A stretch of 55,559 nucleotides of DNA, taken from contig NZ_CVTA01000021.1 of assembly GCF_001050035.1 (NCBI RefSeq), forward strand, positions 1 through 55,559. The letters run 5' to 3'. A program made the position numbers and the translations under genes. The notes beneath the pieces were generated by a model, which worked only from the letters and a program-made list of their open reading frames with translations, had not been told where the DNA came from and made no database searches. The DNA comes from Mycolicibacterium komanii (GTDB lineage: Bacteria; Actinomycetota; Actinomycetes; Mycobacteriales; Mycobacteriaceae). Positions within the stretch are counted from its first letter, which is position 1. Every line of letters begins with the position of its first letter. Positions 16,484 to 25,420 of this stretch are shown here, piece after piece.

Positions 16484-17439
16484 GACACGGTCGGTTGTTC
16501 CGACGGCTCCCGCCGCGAACTCGGCGCTGCCCGTCTAGTTCTCAACTGTCCGGGCAGACGCTCGAGCGTTTCCCAAGGCACGAACGCGAGATACAACACG
16601 AACATCGCGACGCTGAAAAATGCGACGTTGAGGTTGACCATGATTGTCAGGTGCATCACGACGCCTGCGGCCAGCACCCAGAACCGCCACCGCCTGCTCC
16701 ACACGAGTACCGCCAGCGCCAGTTCGATCAACAGGGTGCCCCACGTCAGAACGTTGATCAGAACCGCGTTGGCGGCCAACCACTCCGGGGCGGGCAGCAG
16801 CGCCCATCGGCCGTCGGTGCCCCATGCGTAGAACACCGCCGAGCCGTCCACCCAGGTCTTGTTCGCCAGCTTCGCCTGCACCGTTGCTAGGTAGATGATC
16901 GACAACTGAATCTGCAGCAACCGGACGGGCCATACCGCCCTGGTCTCGGCGGACCAGAACGAACCGGTCCGCCTGCGTTGATCAAGCGACAGGGCCGCGC
17001 CGCATGAGGAGAGCGCCAGGATCAGAGCGATGACGGTGAGAATGGAGTCGCCGGCATTGAAGTAGTAGTCGCCCCGTCGCACAAACGACTGCAGCAGCAC
17101 GAAAACCAGAACCGCCGCCACGCGGCTGTGCCACCCCGCCGTCATCGCGATGGCCGACACGAGAAGCAGCACCCACCCGACGAGAAGCGCGGTGTCGCCC
17201 TGCCACACCTCGAAGACGCTCCACTGAAAATTGATCTCGGGGTGCTCGGGCGTCACGCCGTCCGCCCCGAAGACCGCGAACAGATCGGGCAGCAACACCA
17301 GGCTCCAGGCGAGGACGGCCAACCCGGATCCGATCCGCACAAGGCCGAGCGTGTAGACCGGCTCAGCGGTGAAGAAAAAATCGTTCCAACGGTCGACCGA
17401 CGAGCCTAGCCGTGTTCGGAATGCACTTAGTGTTCTCAT
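16480..17439 (-). CDS. HTTM-domain integral membrane protein
   Basis: This 319-residue multi-spanning protein has hydrophobic helices from about residue 28 to 280 (IGSGLAVLAWSLVLLPDLF, LLVGWVLLLVSAIAMTAGW, VVMHLTIMVNLNVAFFSVAM and others). Features of the HTTM family include VKOR/gamma-carboxylase-like segments QSFVRRGDYYFNAGDSIL, IQLSIIYLATVQAKLANKTWVDG and a conserved His in the last bundle. HTTM proteins are distant relatives of vitamin K-dependent gamma-glutamyl carboxylase, and their reaction in bacteria is largely unknown. Its start overlaps the stop of the upstream DUF5819-like gene (ATGA), so the two are one unit. Confidence 0.8.
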   Translation of the reverse strand: MRTLSAFRTRLGSSVDRWNDFFFTAEPVYTLGLVRIGSGLAVLAWSLVLLPDLFAVFGADGVTPEHPEINFQWSVFEVWQGDTALLVGWVLLLVSAIAMTAGWHSRVAAVLVFVLLQSFVRRGDYYFNAGDSILTVIALILALSSCGAALSLDQRRRTGSFWSAETRAVWPVRLLQIQLSIIYLATVQAKLANKTWVDGSAVFYAWGTDGRWALLPAPEWLAANAVLINVLTWGTLLIELALAVLVWSRRWRFWVLAAGVVMHLTIMVNLNVAFFSVAMFVLYLAFVPWETLERLPGQLRTRRAAPSSRREPSEQPTVS

Positions 17440-18044
17440 CGCGAGCCCGTCAAGTTCTCTTGGTACAGAAGTTTGGAAGCGGTCGGGCGTCGTGTCTCGC
17501 CCTCCTCTTCACCCGGCGCCGTCAGCGTCTCGGTGTGCAGCAACATCGCGACGGAGACAGGTTCATCGTCGGGCTGACTCAGTCCGGCGACCACCCAGTG
17601 CGCCAGCTGTCTGCGGAAGTCGGGATTCAGTACGGCGGCATACCTAAGCAACAGCCAGCGATCCCACCAACCGACACCCTCGGCGCCGGGCTCGAAGTTC
17701 CATACGCGAGTCTGCTCATTGGCGAAGCGCACCTGGACGTCGACGCTGTCCTGCCGCCTGCTCGGGTTGGCGTACATCGCCCAACTCTGGTCGAGCGCGG
17801 CAGGCACCGCGACCGGCTCGACGACCGGCAACAACTCCCGCTTGATCGGCGAGTCGGGCAGGTTGCACACGACTCCGACGGTCACGAACAGCGCCATTCC
17901 CACGCTGATGACCGCCTTGCCCACCGACGAGTCCTCGAACCGCCGCTGGAGGCTGCCGGAGCCGCGCGCTCGTGGGTGACGGTCCTGCTTCCGTTGTTCG
18001 TCTGGCGTCACCGTCACCCGCTCTCGCCCTTTCGTCGGGAACAC
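17436..18044 (-). CDS. DUF5819-like membrane-anchored protein, partner of HTTM
   Basis: This protein is up to 202 residues long, with a basic N-terminus, one membrane helix (about 43-62, VISVGMALFVTVGVVCNL) and an extracytoplasmic domain containing LDQSWAMYANPSRRQD and WDRWLLLRYA. Such proteins are regularly encoded beside HTTM genes in actinobacteria. The start is uncertain: GTG at 18044, or the GTGs at 18017 and 18011, the latter two preceded by AAAGGGCGAG. The gene diverges from the SDR gene across 95 bases. Confidence 0.7.
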   Translation of the reverse strand: MFPTKGRERVTVTPDEQRKQDRHPRARGSGSLQRRFEDSSVGKAVISVGMALFVTVGVVCNLPDSPIKRELLPVVEPVAVPAALDQSWAMYANPSRRQDSVDVQVRFANEQTRVWNFEPGAEGVGWWDRWLLLRYAAVLNPDFRRQLAHWVVAGLSQPDDEPVSVAMLLHTETLTAPGEEEGETRRPTASKLLYQENLTGSR

Positions 18045-18139
18045 AGTAATTCACCTCGTGGCTTTTGCCCCGGCGTCGCGGCGCCACGGGGTGGTGCGTC
18101 GACGGGAGGTCTCGACCCGGGGAATTAGGCTGATTGCTG

Positions 18140-18901
18140 ATGACACGCACGGTTCTCGTCACCGGTGCCTCGGGCACGCTGGGACATCGCGTCGTGCCCG
18201 AGGCGATCGCAGCGGGCCACGACGTGCGGGCGCTGAGCCGCAAAGCCCACGTGGGATACACCGGCGTGCACTGGGTCCAGGCCGATCTGTTGACGGGCAC
18301 GGGCCTGGACGCCGCCGTCGACGGCATCGAGGTCGTGATCAACTGCGCCACGCAGCCGACCGGCGACAAGGACGTCACCGCGATGCGCAACCTCGTCGAA
18401 TCGGCCCGGCGGACCGGCGTCGCTCACATCGTGCACGTGTCGATCGTCGGCATCGACCGCATCCCGCTGCCCTACTACCGCACCAAGCTGCGCGCCGAAC
18501 AGGTTCTCGAATCCTCCGGGATCGGCCACACGGTGCTGCGCGCGACCCAGTTCCACGACCTGATCCGCACCATCTTCGCGCTGCAGAGGTACTCGCCGGT
18601 GCTGTCGGCCTTCCGCGGGGTGCGCTTCCAGCCGATCGACACCGCCGACGTCGCCGCACGGTTGGTCGAACTTGCCGACGCCGCGCCCACCGGGCGAGCG
18701 CCGGACATCGGCGGGCCGTCGGTGCACACCCATACGGATCTGGCACGCATGTATCTCGAGGCATCGGGGAGCCGGCGCCGAGTGCTCGCGCTACCTGTGC
18801 CGGGGCGGATCGGACGGGAGCTGCGGGCGGGCGCCAACCTCGTCCCGCAGAACCGGGTCGGCTCGGTCGACTTCGCCGAGTTCCTGGCATCCCGGCAATA
18901 A
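18140..18901 (+). CDS. NAD(P)-binding SDR-family protein (NmrA-like)
   Basis: This 253-residue protein has an N-terminal Rossmann motif TVLVTGASGTLGHRV, the VVINCATQP strand end, and PYYRTKLRAEQVL, whose Y-x-x-x-K-like spacing is typical of atypical SDR/NmrA proteins. It lacks an obvious complete Ser-Tyr-Lys site, so it may act as a redox sensor or a reductase with a shifted active site. The ATG at 18140 was chosen over TTG 18134 because the Rossmann strand follows directly. It stands alone between the HTTM pair and a DUF1707 gene. Confidence 0.8.
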   Translation: MTRTVLVTGASGTLGHRVVPEAIAAGHDVRALSRKAHVGYTGVHWVQADLLTGTGLDAAVDGIEVVINCATQPTGDKDVTAMRNLVESARRTGVAHIVHVSIVGIDRIPLPYYRTKLRAEQVLESSGIGHTVLRATQFHDLIRTIFALQRYSPVLSAFRGVRFQPIDTADVAARLVELADAAPTGRAPDIGGPSVHTHTDLARMYLEASGSRRRVLALPVPGRIGRELRAGANLVPQNRVGSVDFAEFLASRQ

Positions 18902-18994
18902 GTTTGTTGATCTACATTCTTCGCCGTAGCGAGTCAGGGCACAGTTTGGCCTACTTGCTTGCATGTGCCACGGTTCGTCGTACGCTCGTAGCCG

Positions 18995-19576
18995 ATGAGC
19001 AATCCAGCGTCGCGGAGCCGTTCGATGCGTGCTGCTGACACCGATCGAATTCAGGTGGCACAGCTGCTCACTGACGCCGCCGCACAGGGCCGGCTTCAAC
19101 TCAACGAGTATGAGGACCGGCTGACCAGGGCATACGCCGCGCAGACCTACGACGAGCTGGACCGTTTGTCCGCGGATCTGCCGGGTGCGATCACCCGGGG
19201 GCGCAGCGGCGGCCCGTGTCGGCCCGCGCCGTCGACGATGCTGCTGGCGATCATGAGCGGCTTCGAGCGCCGCGGCCGCTGGAACGTGCCCAGGCGGATG
19301 ACGACGTTCGCTCTGTTCGGCGGTGGGGTGCTCGATTTGCGGTACGCCGACTTCACCTCACCGGAGGTGGAGATCCACTCGTATTCGATCTTCGGCGGTC
19401 AGACCATCCTGATTCCGCCGGAGGTCAACGTCGACCTTCGCGGTGTCGGCGTGATGGGTCGCTTCGACCACTCAGTGGAGGGCGACGGCTCACCCGGCGC
19501 GCCGTGCGTGTGCATTCGCGGCTTCTCCCTGTGGGGCCGCGTCGGCGTCAAGCGCAAGAAGCGCAAGGCCTCCTAG
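18995..19576 (+). CDS. DUF1707 protein with LiaF-like C-terminal domain
   Basis: This 193-residue protein has a DUF1707 module (about 10-60: MRAADTDRIQVAQLLTDAAAQ, RLQLNEYEDRLTRAYAAQTYDEL) and a beta-rich C-terminal domain (about 90-180, TTFALFGGGVLDLRYADF, IHSYSIFGGQTILIPPEVNV) like the cell-wall-active antibiotic response domain of LiaF. It is soluble and ends in a basic tail KRKKRKAS. It is the positional ortholog of Rv0966c. Function is not established; LiaF-like domains point to envelope stress. Confidence 0.82.
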   Translation: MSNPASRSRSMRAADTDRIQVAQLLTDAAAQGRLQLNEYEDRLTRAYAAQTYDELDRLSADLPGAITRGRSGGPCRPAPSTMLLAIMSGFERRGRWNVPRRMTTFALFGGGVLDLRYADFTSPEVEIHSYSIFGGQTILIPPEVNVDLRGVGVMGRFDHSVEGDGSPGAPCVCIRGFSLWGRVGVKRKKRKAS

Positions 19577-19583
19577 CCCCTGC

Positions 19584-21560
19584 TCAGCGGCGTCGGCGCG
19601 ACCGCAGATAGTCGCCGACGACCGCGGCGCCCAGCCCGTCGAGATCCGGCACCACCACGCGACCCTCGACCCGGCGCGCCACCTGATCGATGAATCGCGC
19701 CAGCCCGGGGTCGTTGCCGAGCCGGAAGATCGTCACCTGCGCCCCCAACGCGGCGACCTCATCGAAGCCCTTGACCGTGTGCGCGATCGTCCGCGGATGC
19801 GGCGGGTAATCGAAAAACACCGCAGGCCCGCCCTCGTCGCGTGAATAGTGCTCGAGGTGCGCCGTCGGCTCGCCGTCGGTGACGACGAGCACCACCGGCT
19901 GGGCATTGGAGTGACGGCGAAGGTGCCGCCCGGCCAACGCCAACGCGTGGTGCAGGTTGGTGCCCTGTTCGTAGACGCCCTCCAGGCCGGTGAGCTCGGC
20001 GGCGGTCACCGTTCGTGCGTAGCGGCCGAACGCGATGATCTGCAGCGCGTCGGACCGGAAGCGCGTGCTGACGAGATGGTTGAGCGCCAGCGCGGTGCGC
20101 TTCATCGGCAGCCACCGGTTCTCCATCACCATCGAGAACGAGGTGTCGACCAGCAACGCGACCGCCGCCTGGGTCCGCGTCTCCGTCTCGGAGATCTCGA
20201 CGTCGTCGACGGTGATGCGAATAGGGCGCTCGGTGACCCCCGTGCCGGCCTGGCGCAGCACCGCGTTGGTGAGGGTTCGGGTCACGTTCCACGGTTCGGT
20301 GTCGCCGAATGCCCACGGCCGGGTCGCGCCGGTCAGCTCGCCCGCTGCGCCTGCCCGGCGGGTGTCGCGCTCGCCGTGCCGACCCGAAAGCTGTTGCGCC
20401 ACATCGCGCAACGCGGTCTGCCCGAGCTGGCGCATCGCCTTGGGCGACAGCCGCCACTGCCCGTCGGATCCGCGGTCCAGAAAGCCCTGGTCCATCAGGG
20501 CACGCTCCAGCTCGGCCAGCGTTCGCGCGTCGACGGCCGCGTCCTCGCCCAACTGGCGGGCCAGCATGTCGAGGTCGACGTCCTCCATCGTGGCGCCGGC
20601 GTAGCTCTGCGACAGCGCCTCGGCCAGCTGCTCCAGCTCGGCGATGTTCTGCATCGCCTGCGCGCCCTCCCCCATGCCGAGCGGGTTGTCGCCGGAGAAG
20701 TTCGACGAGCCGGTCCAGTCCTCGCCGGGCCGAGCGGATTGGAGGTGGGCGTCGAGGCGGTTCAGCGCGTTCATCAGCGACGGCGAGCCGAATGCCTGCT
20801 GCGCCAACGAATCCAGCTCGGCGCGCTGTTCCGCGCTCAAGCTGTTGCGGAACCGCTGAGCGGCCGCCGCGCGCTGGGCCAGCGAGTCCAGCAGTTCGTC
20901 GACGTTGCGCGGGCTCTCCGGGAAGAACTCGCCGTGCTTGTTCATGAAGTTGTCGAAATCTTGTTGGGTGTCTTCGCCTTTGGCGTGCTTGTCGAGCAGG
21001 TCGTTGAGGTCGTCGAGCATCTCGTTGACGCGCTGACGGTCCTCGTCGGTGGCGTTCTCCAGCGCCTCCTTCATCCCGGCGAAGCGCTGGTCGAGCATCT
21101 CGCGACCGAGAAGATCCTTGATCTGGTCGTACTTTTCGCGACCCTCGGGGCTGCGCCACTCGTAGTCGCCGAGTTCTTGCACGGCCTTGGCCGGTGACGG
21201 GGGCAGGTTCTCGATGCGCATTTCCTGGAACCGTGCGTCGTCGTCGAGCGCACGGGCCAACTCTTTGCGCTCTGCCAGTACCGCCTCGTCGAGAAGCTTC
21301 TTGATTTCGGCCAGTGTGCCGTCGAGGTTGTTGCGCTGCAACAACTCCCGGCGACGGCGATTGGCTTCGGCGGCGAGATTGTCGGCGCCGCGCATGTTCT
21401 TGGTGCCGCGACGCAACATCTCCGACAGCGCCCGCCGCGGCGAGCTGCCCTCCATCACGTCCTGACCGATCTGCTCGAGCGCCTCGCGCAGATCGATCGG
21501 GCGCGCCAGCGGGTCGGGCCCGCCGGTGTATCGCGAATACCGCGAGACGTGGCTAGCCAT
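19584..21560 (-). CDS. VWA-domain protein, MoxR partner
   Basis: This 658-residue protein has a long charged, helical, coiled-coil-like N-terminal part (about 20-400) and a C-terminal von Willebrand A domain (about 464-655). A complete MIDAS metal site is visible: Asp472, Ser474 and Ser476 (DTSFS), Thr534 (EQGTNLHH) and Asp562 (VVTDGEP). VWA proteins paired with MoxR-type AAA+ ATPases act in chaperone or metal-insertion complexes. The gene overlaps the ATPase gene by 8 bases and corresponds to Rv0959. No signal peptide is present, so it should be cytoplasmic. Confidence 0.88.
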   Translation of the reverse strand: MASHVSRYSRYTGGPDPLARPIDLREALEQIGQDVMEGSSPRRALSEMLRRGTKNMRGADNLAAEANRRRRELLQRNNLDGTLAEIKKLLDEAVLAERKELARALDDDARFQEMRIENLPPSPAKAVQELGDYEWRSPEGREKYDQIKDLLGREMLDQRFAGMKEALENATDEDRQRVNEMLDDLNDLLDKHAKGEDTQQDFDNFMNKHGEFFPESPRNVDELLDSLAQRAAAAQRFRNSLSAEQRAELDSLAQQAFGSPSLMNALNRLDAHLQSARPGEDWTGSSNFSGDNPLGMGEGAQAMQNIAELEQLAEALSQSYAGATMEDVDLDMLARQLGEDAAVDARTLAELERALMDQGFLDRGSDGQWRLSPKAMRQLGQTALRDVAQQLSGRHGERDTRRAGAAGELTGATRPWAFGDTEPWNVTRTLTNAVLRQAGTGVTERPIRITVDDVEISETETRTQAAVALLVDTSFSMVMENRWLPMKRTALALNHLVSTRFRSDALQIIAFGRYARTVTAAELTGLEGVYEQGTNLHHALALAGRHLRRHSNAQPVVLVVTDGEPTAHLEHYSRDEGGPAVFFDYPPHPRTIAHTVKGFDEVAALGAQVTIFRLGNDPGLARFIDQVARRVEGRVVVPDLDGLGAAVVGDYLRSRRRR

Positions 21561-22938
21561 AGGTTGTTTCGCCCTCGTCCGACACCTTGTCTATTCGTTT
21601 CGCCAGATACAGCGCCTCGAGCGCCAACTCGACCGCCGCGGCCCGCTGTCCGTCGGTCTTCGCATCGAGCCGTTTCTGAATCTCGGCGATCGCGGGCACC
21701 TCGGGAACCGCGGCCAGCACGTCGCGCGCCGAAACCCGCTCTCCGGTGGTGACGGCGGAACCGTTCTCGATCGCGACCACGAGCGGTCCGACGTCGATGC
21801 CGCCCAGGAGCCGCTGCGCGGTGTCGGCGGTGGCCCGGCGCAGCAGATGCTCGAGCACCGCCTGCTCGCGGCCCTCCTCGCCGGTCTCGAACTCGAGCTT
21901 GCCGCGCAGCACGTCGACCACCGAGCCCAGGTCGACCACGCGGGCCACCGGCTCCTGCTCACCGAGCACCGCGGACCGGTGACGGGCCGCCGCCGCGACG
22001 GTCTCGGCCGCGGCGATCGCGAAGCGCGCGGAAACCCCGGAGCGCTGGTCGATCGAGCGCGACTCACGCAGATAGCGCGCGAATCGGGCCAGCACCTGGA
22101 TCAGGTACTCGGGCACCTCGGCGGCCAGGTGCGCTTCCTGCGTGATGACGCCGACCTCAGCCTCGAGCTCCAGCGGATAGTGCGTGCGGATCTCGGCACC
22201 GAACCGGTCCTTGAGCGGCGTGATGATCCGACCGCGGTTGGTGTAGTCCTCCGGGTTGGCGCTGGCGACCACCAGCACGTCGAGCGGCAGCCGCAGCGTG
22301 TAGCCGCGGACCTGGATGTCGCGCTCCTCCATCACGTTGAGCATGGACACCTGGATGCGCTCGGCGAGGTCGGGCAGCTCGTTGATCGCGACGATGCCGC
22401 GGTGCGCCCTCGGGATCAGCCCGTAGGCGATGGTTTCCGGGTCCCCGAGGCTGCGGCCCTCGGCCACCTTGATGGGGTCGATGTCGCCGACCAGGTCGGC
22501 CACGCTGGTGTCGGGGGTGGCCAGCTTCTCCGTGTAGCGCTCGCTGCGGTGCCGCCAGGTGATCGGCAGGTCATCGCCCGAGTCGGCCACGCGCCGGATC
22601 GACTCGGGGGTGATCGGGCTGTACGGGTGCTCACCCAACTCCGAGCCCGCGATCACTGGCGTCCACTCGTCGAGCAAACCGGTCAGCGCGCGCAGCAGGC
22701 GCGTCTTGCCCTGGCCGCGTTCACCGAGCAGCACGACGTCGTGGCCGGCGATCAGCGCCCGCTCGAGCTGCGGAATGACGGTGTCCTCGAAGCCGAGGAT
22801 CCCGGGCCACGCATCACGTCCCTCCGCCAACGCGGCCAGCAGGTTTTCCCGGATTTCTTGCTTGACGCCCCGCTCGCGATGGCCGGATGCCCTCAGCTCG
22901 CCGACGGTGCGGGGTAGATCTTGGGGTTGAGTCACCAC
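21553..22938 (-). CDS. MoxR/Mg-chelatase-like AAA+ ATPase
   Basis: This 461-residue ATPase has Walker A GERGQGKT (72-79), a Walker B-like GIVAINELPDL, sensor 1 VVASANPEDYTNRGRI and a sensor 2/arginine region DRFGAEIRTHYPLELE. It has the ChlI/MoxR fold and corresponds to Rv0958, often named a magnesium chelatase. There is no chlorophyll or cobalamin synthesis gene nearby, so a MoxR-type chaperone working with the VWA protein is more likely than tetrapyrrole chelation. It is first in the two-gene unit. Confidence 0.88.
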   Translation of the reverse strand: MVTQPQDLPRTVGELRASGHRERGVKQEIRENLLAALAEGRDAWPGILGFEDTVIPQLERALIAGHDVVLLGERGQGKTRLLRALTGLLDEWTPVIAGSELGEHPYSPITPESIRRVADSGDDLPITWRHRSERYTEKLATPDTSVADLVGDIDPIKVAEGRSLGDPETIAYGLIPRAHRGIVAINELPDLAERIQVSMLNVMEERDIQVRGYTLRLPLDVLVVASANPEDYTNRGRIITPLKDRFGAEIRTHYPLELEAEVGVITQEAHLAAEVPEYLIQVLARFARYLRESRSIDQRSGVSARFAIAAAETVAAAARHRSAVLGEQEPVARVVDLGSVVDVLRGKLEFETGEEGREQAVLEHLLRRATADTAQRLLGGIDVGPLVVAIENGSAVTTGERVSARDVLAAVPEVPAIAEIQKRLDAKTDGQRAAAVELALEALYLAKRIDKVSDEGETTYG

Positions 22939-23026
22939 TCCACGCTACGACTTGTCCCGCGACGGTGCGTGTCCCCCGCTGGTCGACGCCGTTATTTCGT
23001 CAGATTCTCCGTACGCTCGCGGCGGC

Positions 23027-23701
23027 TCAGCCCGCCGACGGCGGCAGCAGCTGGAACCCGTCGAGAATCGCCGTGCTGTCCCGTTGATACGTCGGGTCAT
23101 CGGGGTTCAGCGTCTGGGCGGTGACGCTGACCGCGAAGGTCTTGCCCTCGGCCCGCTTCACGGCGCCGAGCGCGATCGCCGGATGCGGCGCCACGTTCCC
23201 CATCGTCGGCATGCGGTAGTCGAACATCCTGGCCGGCACCCCGCACAGCGTGCGCTCGCTGACACGGACATCCGTCGCGCCGATGCCGGACTCGAGCGCA
23301 TCGCGCATGTTGGTGAACACCAAATTCGCGTCCTGCGCGCCCGGCGCGCTCTCGAGCGTGACCACGACGTTCGGGGTGAACCCCGCCGACGTGAGCTTGT
23401 CATTGCGCATGGCGAAGCGGATCAGTTCCGAATCCATCAGCGTCGTCCGCACCCATCCCGGCGGCGTCGGGATCTTCATCACCGGCTCGTTGTCGTTCCT
23501 GGCCGGGATCGTCGTCAACGGCTCGTCGACGGTCTCGCACAGCGACGAGTTGGACCCGCCCGAATCGGCCGCCGCCCTCAGGTCGGCCCCGGCGACCGCG
23601 CGTGCATCGTCGACGACCCTGGTGCACGAGACGACCAGGATGGTCGTCGCCACCAGCACGAGGGTGACGGCACGCGACGCAGAGACCATGGTGTGCAACA
23701 T
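23027..23701 (-). CDS. Lipoprotein, LpqN/LpqT family
   Basis: This 224-residue protein has a signal peptide and lipobox ILVVSC (lipidated Cys26), then an exported domain with KIPTPPGWVRTT, NVVVTLESAPGAQ and a C-terminal DGFQLLPPSAG, as in mycobacterial LpqN/LpqT proteins. These adopt a Mog1-like fold and have been linked to trehalose-lipid trafficking partners. The ATG at 23699-23701 was chosen because GGAGG stands 5 bases upstream; a second Met follows at residue 5. It lies 89 bases after the TetR-led operon on the same strand and may or may not be cotranscribed. Confidence 0.82.
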   Translation of the reverse strand: MLHTMVSASRAVTLVLVATTILVVSCTRVVDDARAVAGADLRAAADSGGSNSSLCETVDEPLTTIPARNDNEPVMKIPTPPGWVRTTLMDSELIRFAMRNDKLTSAGFTPNVVVTLESAPGAQDANLVFTNMRDALESGIGATDVRVSERTLCGVPARMFDYRMPTMGNVAPHPAIALGAVKRAEGKTFAVSVTAQTLNPDDPTYQRDSTAILDGFQLLPPSAG

Positions 23702-23790
23702 AACGGCCTCCGGCCGTCGAGGGCGGTTTTCCCGTGCCTCACTGCGATACCGGCTGCGTCCAGAGCACCTTCTGCGCCGGCGCCGCCGAG

Positions 23791-24183
23791 TCACGAAGCC
23801 AACAGCGCGGTGACCGCCGACGGGTCTTTGTAGTACACGTCCAACTCGACGATCTTGTCGGCACGCACCCGATAGATCTCGACCAGGTTCATGGTCACCC
23901 TGCGCCCGGATCGCGCCGTGAAGGTGAGCGCAAAGCGCGACACCACGGTGTCGTCGTTGAGGGACTCCTGCCGGATCGGGCCGCGGGTCAGCTCGAGATC
24001 CCGCGTCATCTCTGAGAGCAGAGCGCGGAAGCCGGCCGGACCGCGGTAATCGCCGCTGTAGGGCAGCCCGCCCGCCTCGTGCAGCACAAAGCCATCGTCG
24101 AGGAGGCCACAGGCGACGTCCAGGTCCCCGCCGTGCAGTGCGAAGCTGAACCGGCGCACTATCTCGAGAGCTGTGGCGCTCAT
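23791..24183 (-). CDS. SnoaL-like/NTF2-fold protein (130 aa)
   Basis: This 130-residue protein has the NTF2-like pattern: an N-terminal helix EIVRRFSFALHGGDLDVACGLLDDGFVLHE, a central helix and terminal strands NLVEIYRVRADKIVELDVYYKD. The fold is used by ketosteroid isomerases, polyketide cyclases and epoxide hydrolases. It is the last gene of the TetR-led set and its start overlaps the stop of the ABM gene (ATGA). Confidence 0.8.
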   Translation of the reverse strand: MSATALEIVRRFSFALHGGDLDVACGLLDDGFVLHEAGGLPYSGDYRGPAGFRALLSEMTRDLELTRGPIRQESLNDDTVVSRFALTFTARSGRRVTMNLVEIYRVRADKIVELDVYYKDPSAVTALLAS

Positions 24184-24488
24184 GCCATCGGGATCGGATC
24201 TGCGCCGGGGCTGACGTACTGCGTGATGCGTGGGATGCCGTCGATCAGGCGAAGGTACTTCGGTATCGACTCGCGGACCCACTCGGTTTCCCCGTGCGCG
24301 GCGCAGGCGGCCTGATCGGCGTAGACCTCGACGACGACGTACTCCTCCGGCCGCTCGACGCTGCGCGCGAAACTGTAGTGGACGACGCCGCGCTCCTCGT
24401 TCGACTTCGCCGCCACGTACTGCATCAGCTCCTCGAACGCGTCGGCATTGGCTTGGGACACCTGCAGATTGGCGATGAAAGTGATCAT
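24180..24488 (-). CDS. Antibiotic biosynthesis monooxygenase (ABM) domain protein
   Basis: This 102-residue ABM-like protein of the ferredoxin-like dimeric barrel fold (ITFIANLQVSQANADAFEEL, RGVVHYSFARSVERPEEYVVVEVYADQAACAAH) fits cofactor-free quinone-forming monooxygenases and related small proteins. The start at 24486-24488 overlaps the epimerase stop and its end overlaps the next gene, so it is embedded in a translationally coupled operon. Confidence 0.85.
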   Translation of the reverse strand: MITFIANLQVSQANADAFEELMQYVAAKSNEERGVVHYSFARSVERPEEYVVVEVYADQAACAAHGETEWVRESIPKYLRLIDGIPRITQYVSPGADPIPMA

Positions 24489-25420
24489 CGGCCTGCCTTC
24501 GCCGGCTCGCCGATGACATGATGGGCGGTGTTCAGGCGGGCCGCCGCCGATTCGATGGTCCGGCGCACGCCCTCCCGTACCGAAACCTTGTTGGGGCCGA
24601 GCAGTTCGACCATCTTGGCGGTGTCCGCCCAGATCGGCCACGCCTTGCTGTTCTCGACGAAAGTCGGTTCCTTACCCAGGATTTCGCCGGCGATCTGGCA
24701 ATACTCCTGCGTAGTCACGGCCTCGATGCCGCCGACGTTGACGATCTCGGCTCCGACCTTCGCGATACCCGCTGCAGCGATGGTCTTTTCGACATAGTCG
24801 TCCTCGTAGAGCGGAGTGTGGACGTTGGCCACACCGGGATAGACGCTCACGGGCTCGTCGCGGATGATCTGGTCGATGCGCTGGGTGACACCGCCGCCGC
24901 GAGGTCCGTAGAAGGAGAAGATCCGCACGATCACCGTCGGCATCTGGTAGTCGACGCTGAGATGTTTGAGCAGGAACTCGGCCGCGATCTTGCTGGCGGC
25001 GTAGTTCTCCGCCGAGCTGTGCAGCCCGTAGGGATCGTCCTCCCGCAGTGGACGCTCACCCTGGTACTGGTATAGGGATCCCGTGCTGCCGTGCACGAAC
25101 GCCTCGCAATCCCGATAGCGCCGGGCGAGCCGGCCCGCCGCGCCGGCGTTGACCTCGTAGGCCGTCGGCTGGGTGGGCGGCAGCACCGCGTAGTTGATGA
25201 CGATGTCGACCGACTCCGGCAGTCGCGAGAGATCCGAATCGGCGAGATCGAAGGCAATCGGGTGTGCGCCTGCGTCTTCGAGCATCCGGCGCTGCTGCGG
25301 GTCGGAAAACCGGGCGACCGCGAATACCTCGTTCGATTTCGCGAGTTCGACCGCCACCGGGAAGGCGACCACGCCGCTCGCCCCGGTCACCAGGACACGT
25401 TTACCCGAAATATGTGTCAT
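24485..25420 (-). CDS. NAD-dependent epimerase/dehydratase (extended SDR)
   Basis: This 311-residue protein has the Rossmann motif RVLVTGASGVVAFPVAVELA, the catalytic Ser/Thr region FVHGSTGSLYQYQG, YxxxK in ENYAASKIAAEF, and RIFSFYGPRGGG of the sugar-epimerase class. It could act on a nucleotide sugar or, as several SDRs of this class do, on a steroid or phenolic ring system. It overlaps its neighbours on both sides by 4 bases. The neighbours (SnoaL, VOC, ABM) favour a small-molecule catabolic role. Confidence 0.87.
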   Translation of the reverse strand: MTHISGKRVLVTGASGVVAFPVAVELAKSNEVFAVARFSDPQQRRMLEDAGAHPIAFDLADSDLSRLPESVDIVINYAVLPPTQPTAYEVNAGAAGRLARRYRDCEAFVHGSTGSLYQYQGERPLREDDPYGLHSSAENYAASKIAAEFLLKHLSVDYQMPTVIVRIFSFYGPRGGGVTQRIDQIIRDEPVSVYPGVANVHTPLYEDDYVEKTIAAAGIAKVGAEIVNVGGIEAVTTQEYCQIAGEILGKEPTFVENSKAWPIWADTAKMVELLGPNKVSVREGVRRTIESAAARLNTAHHVIGEPAKAGR

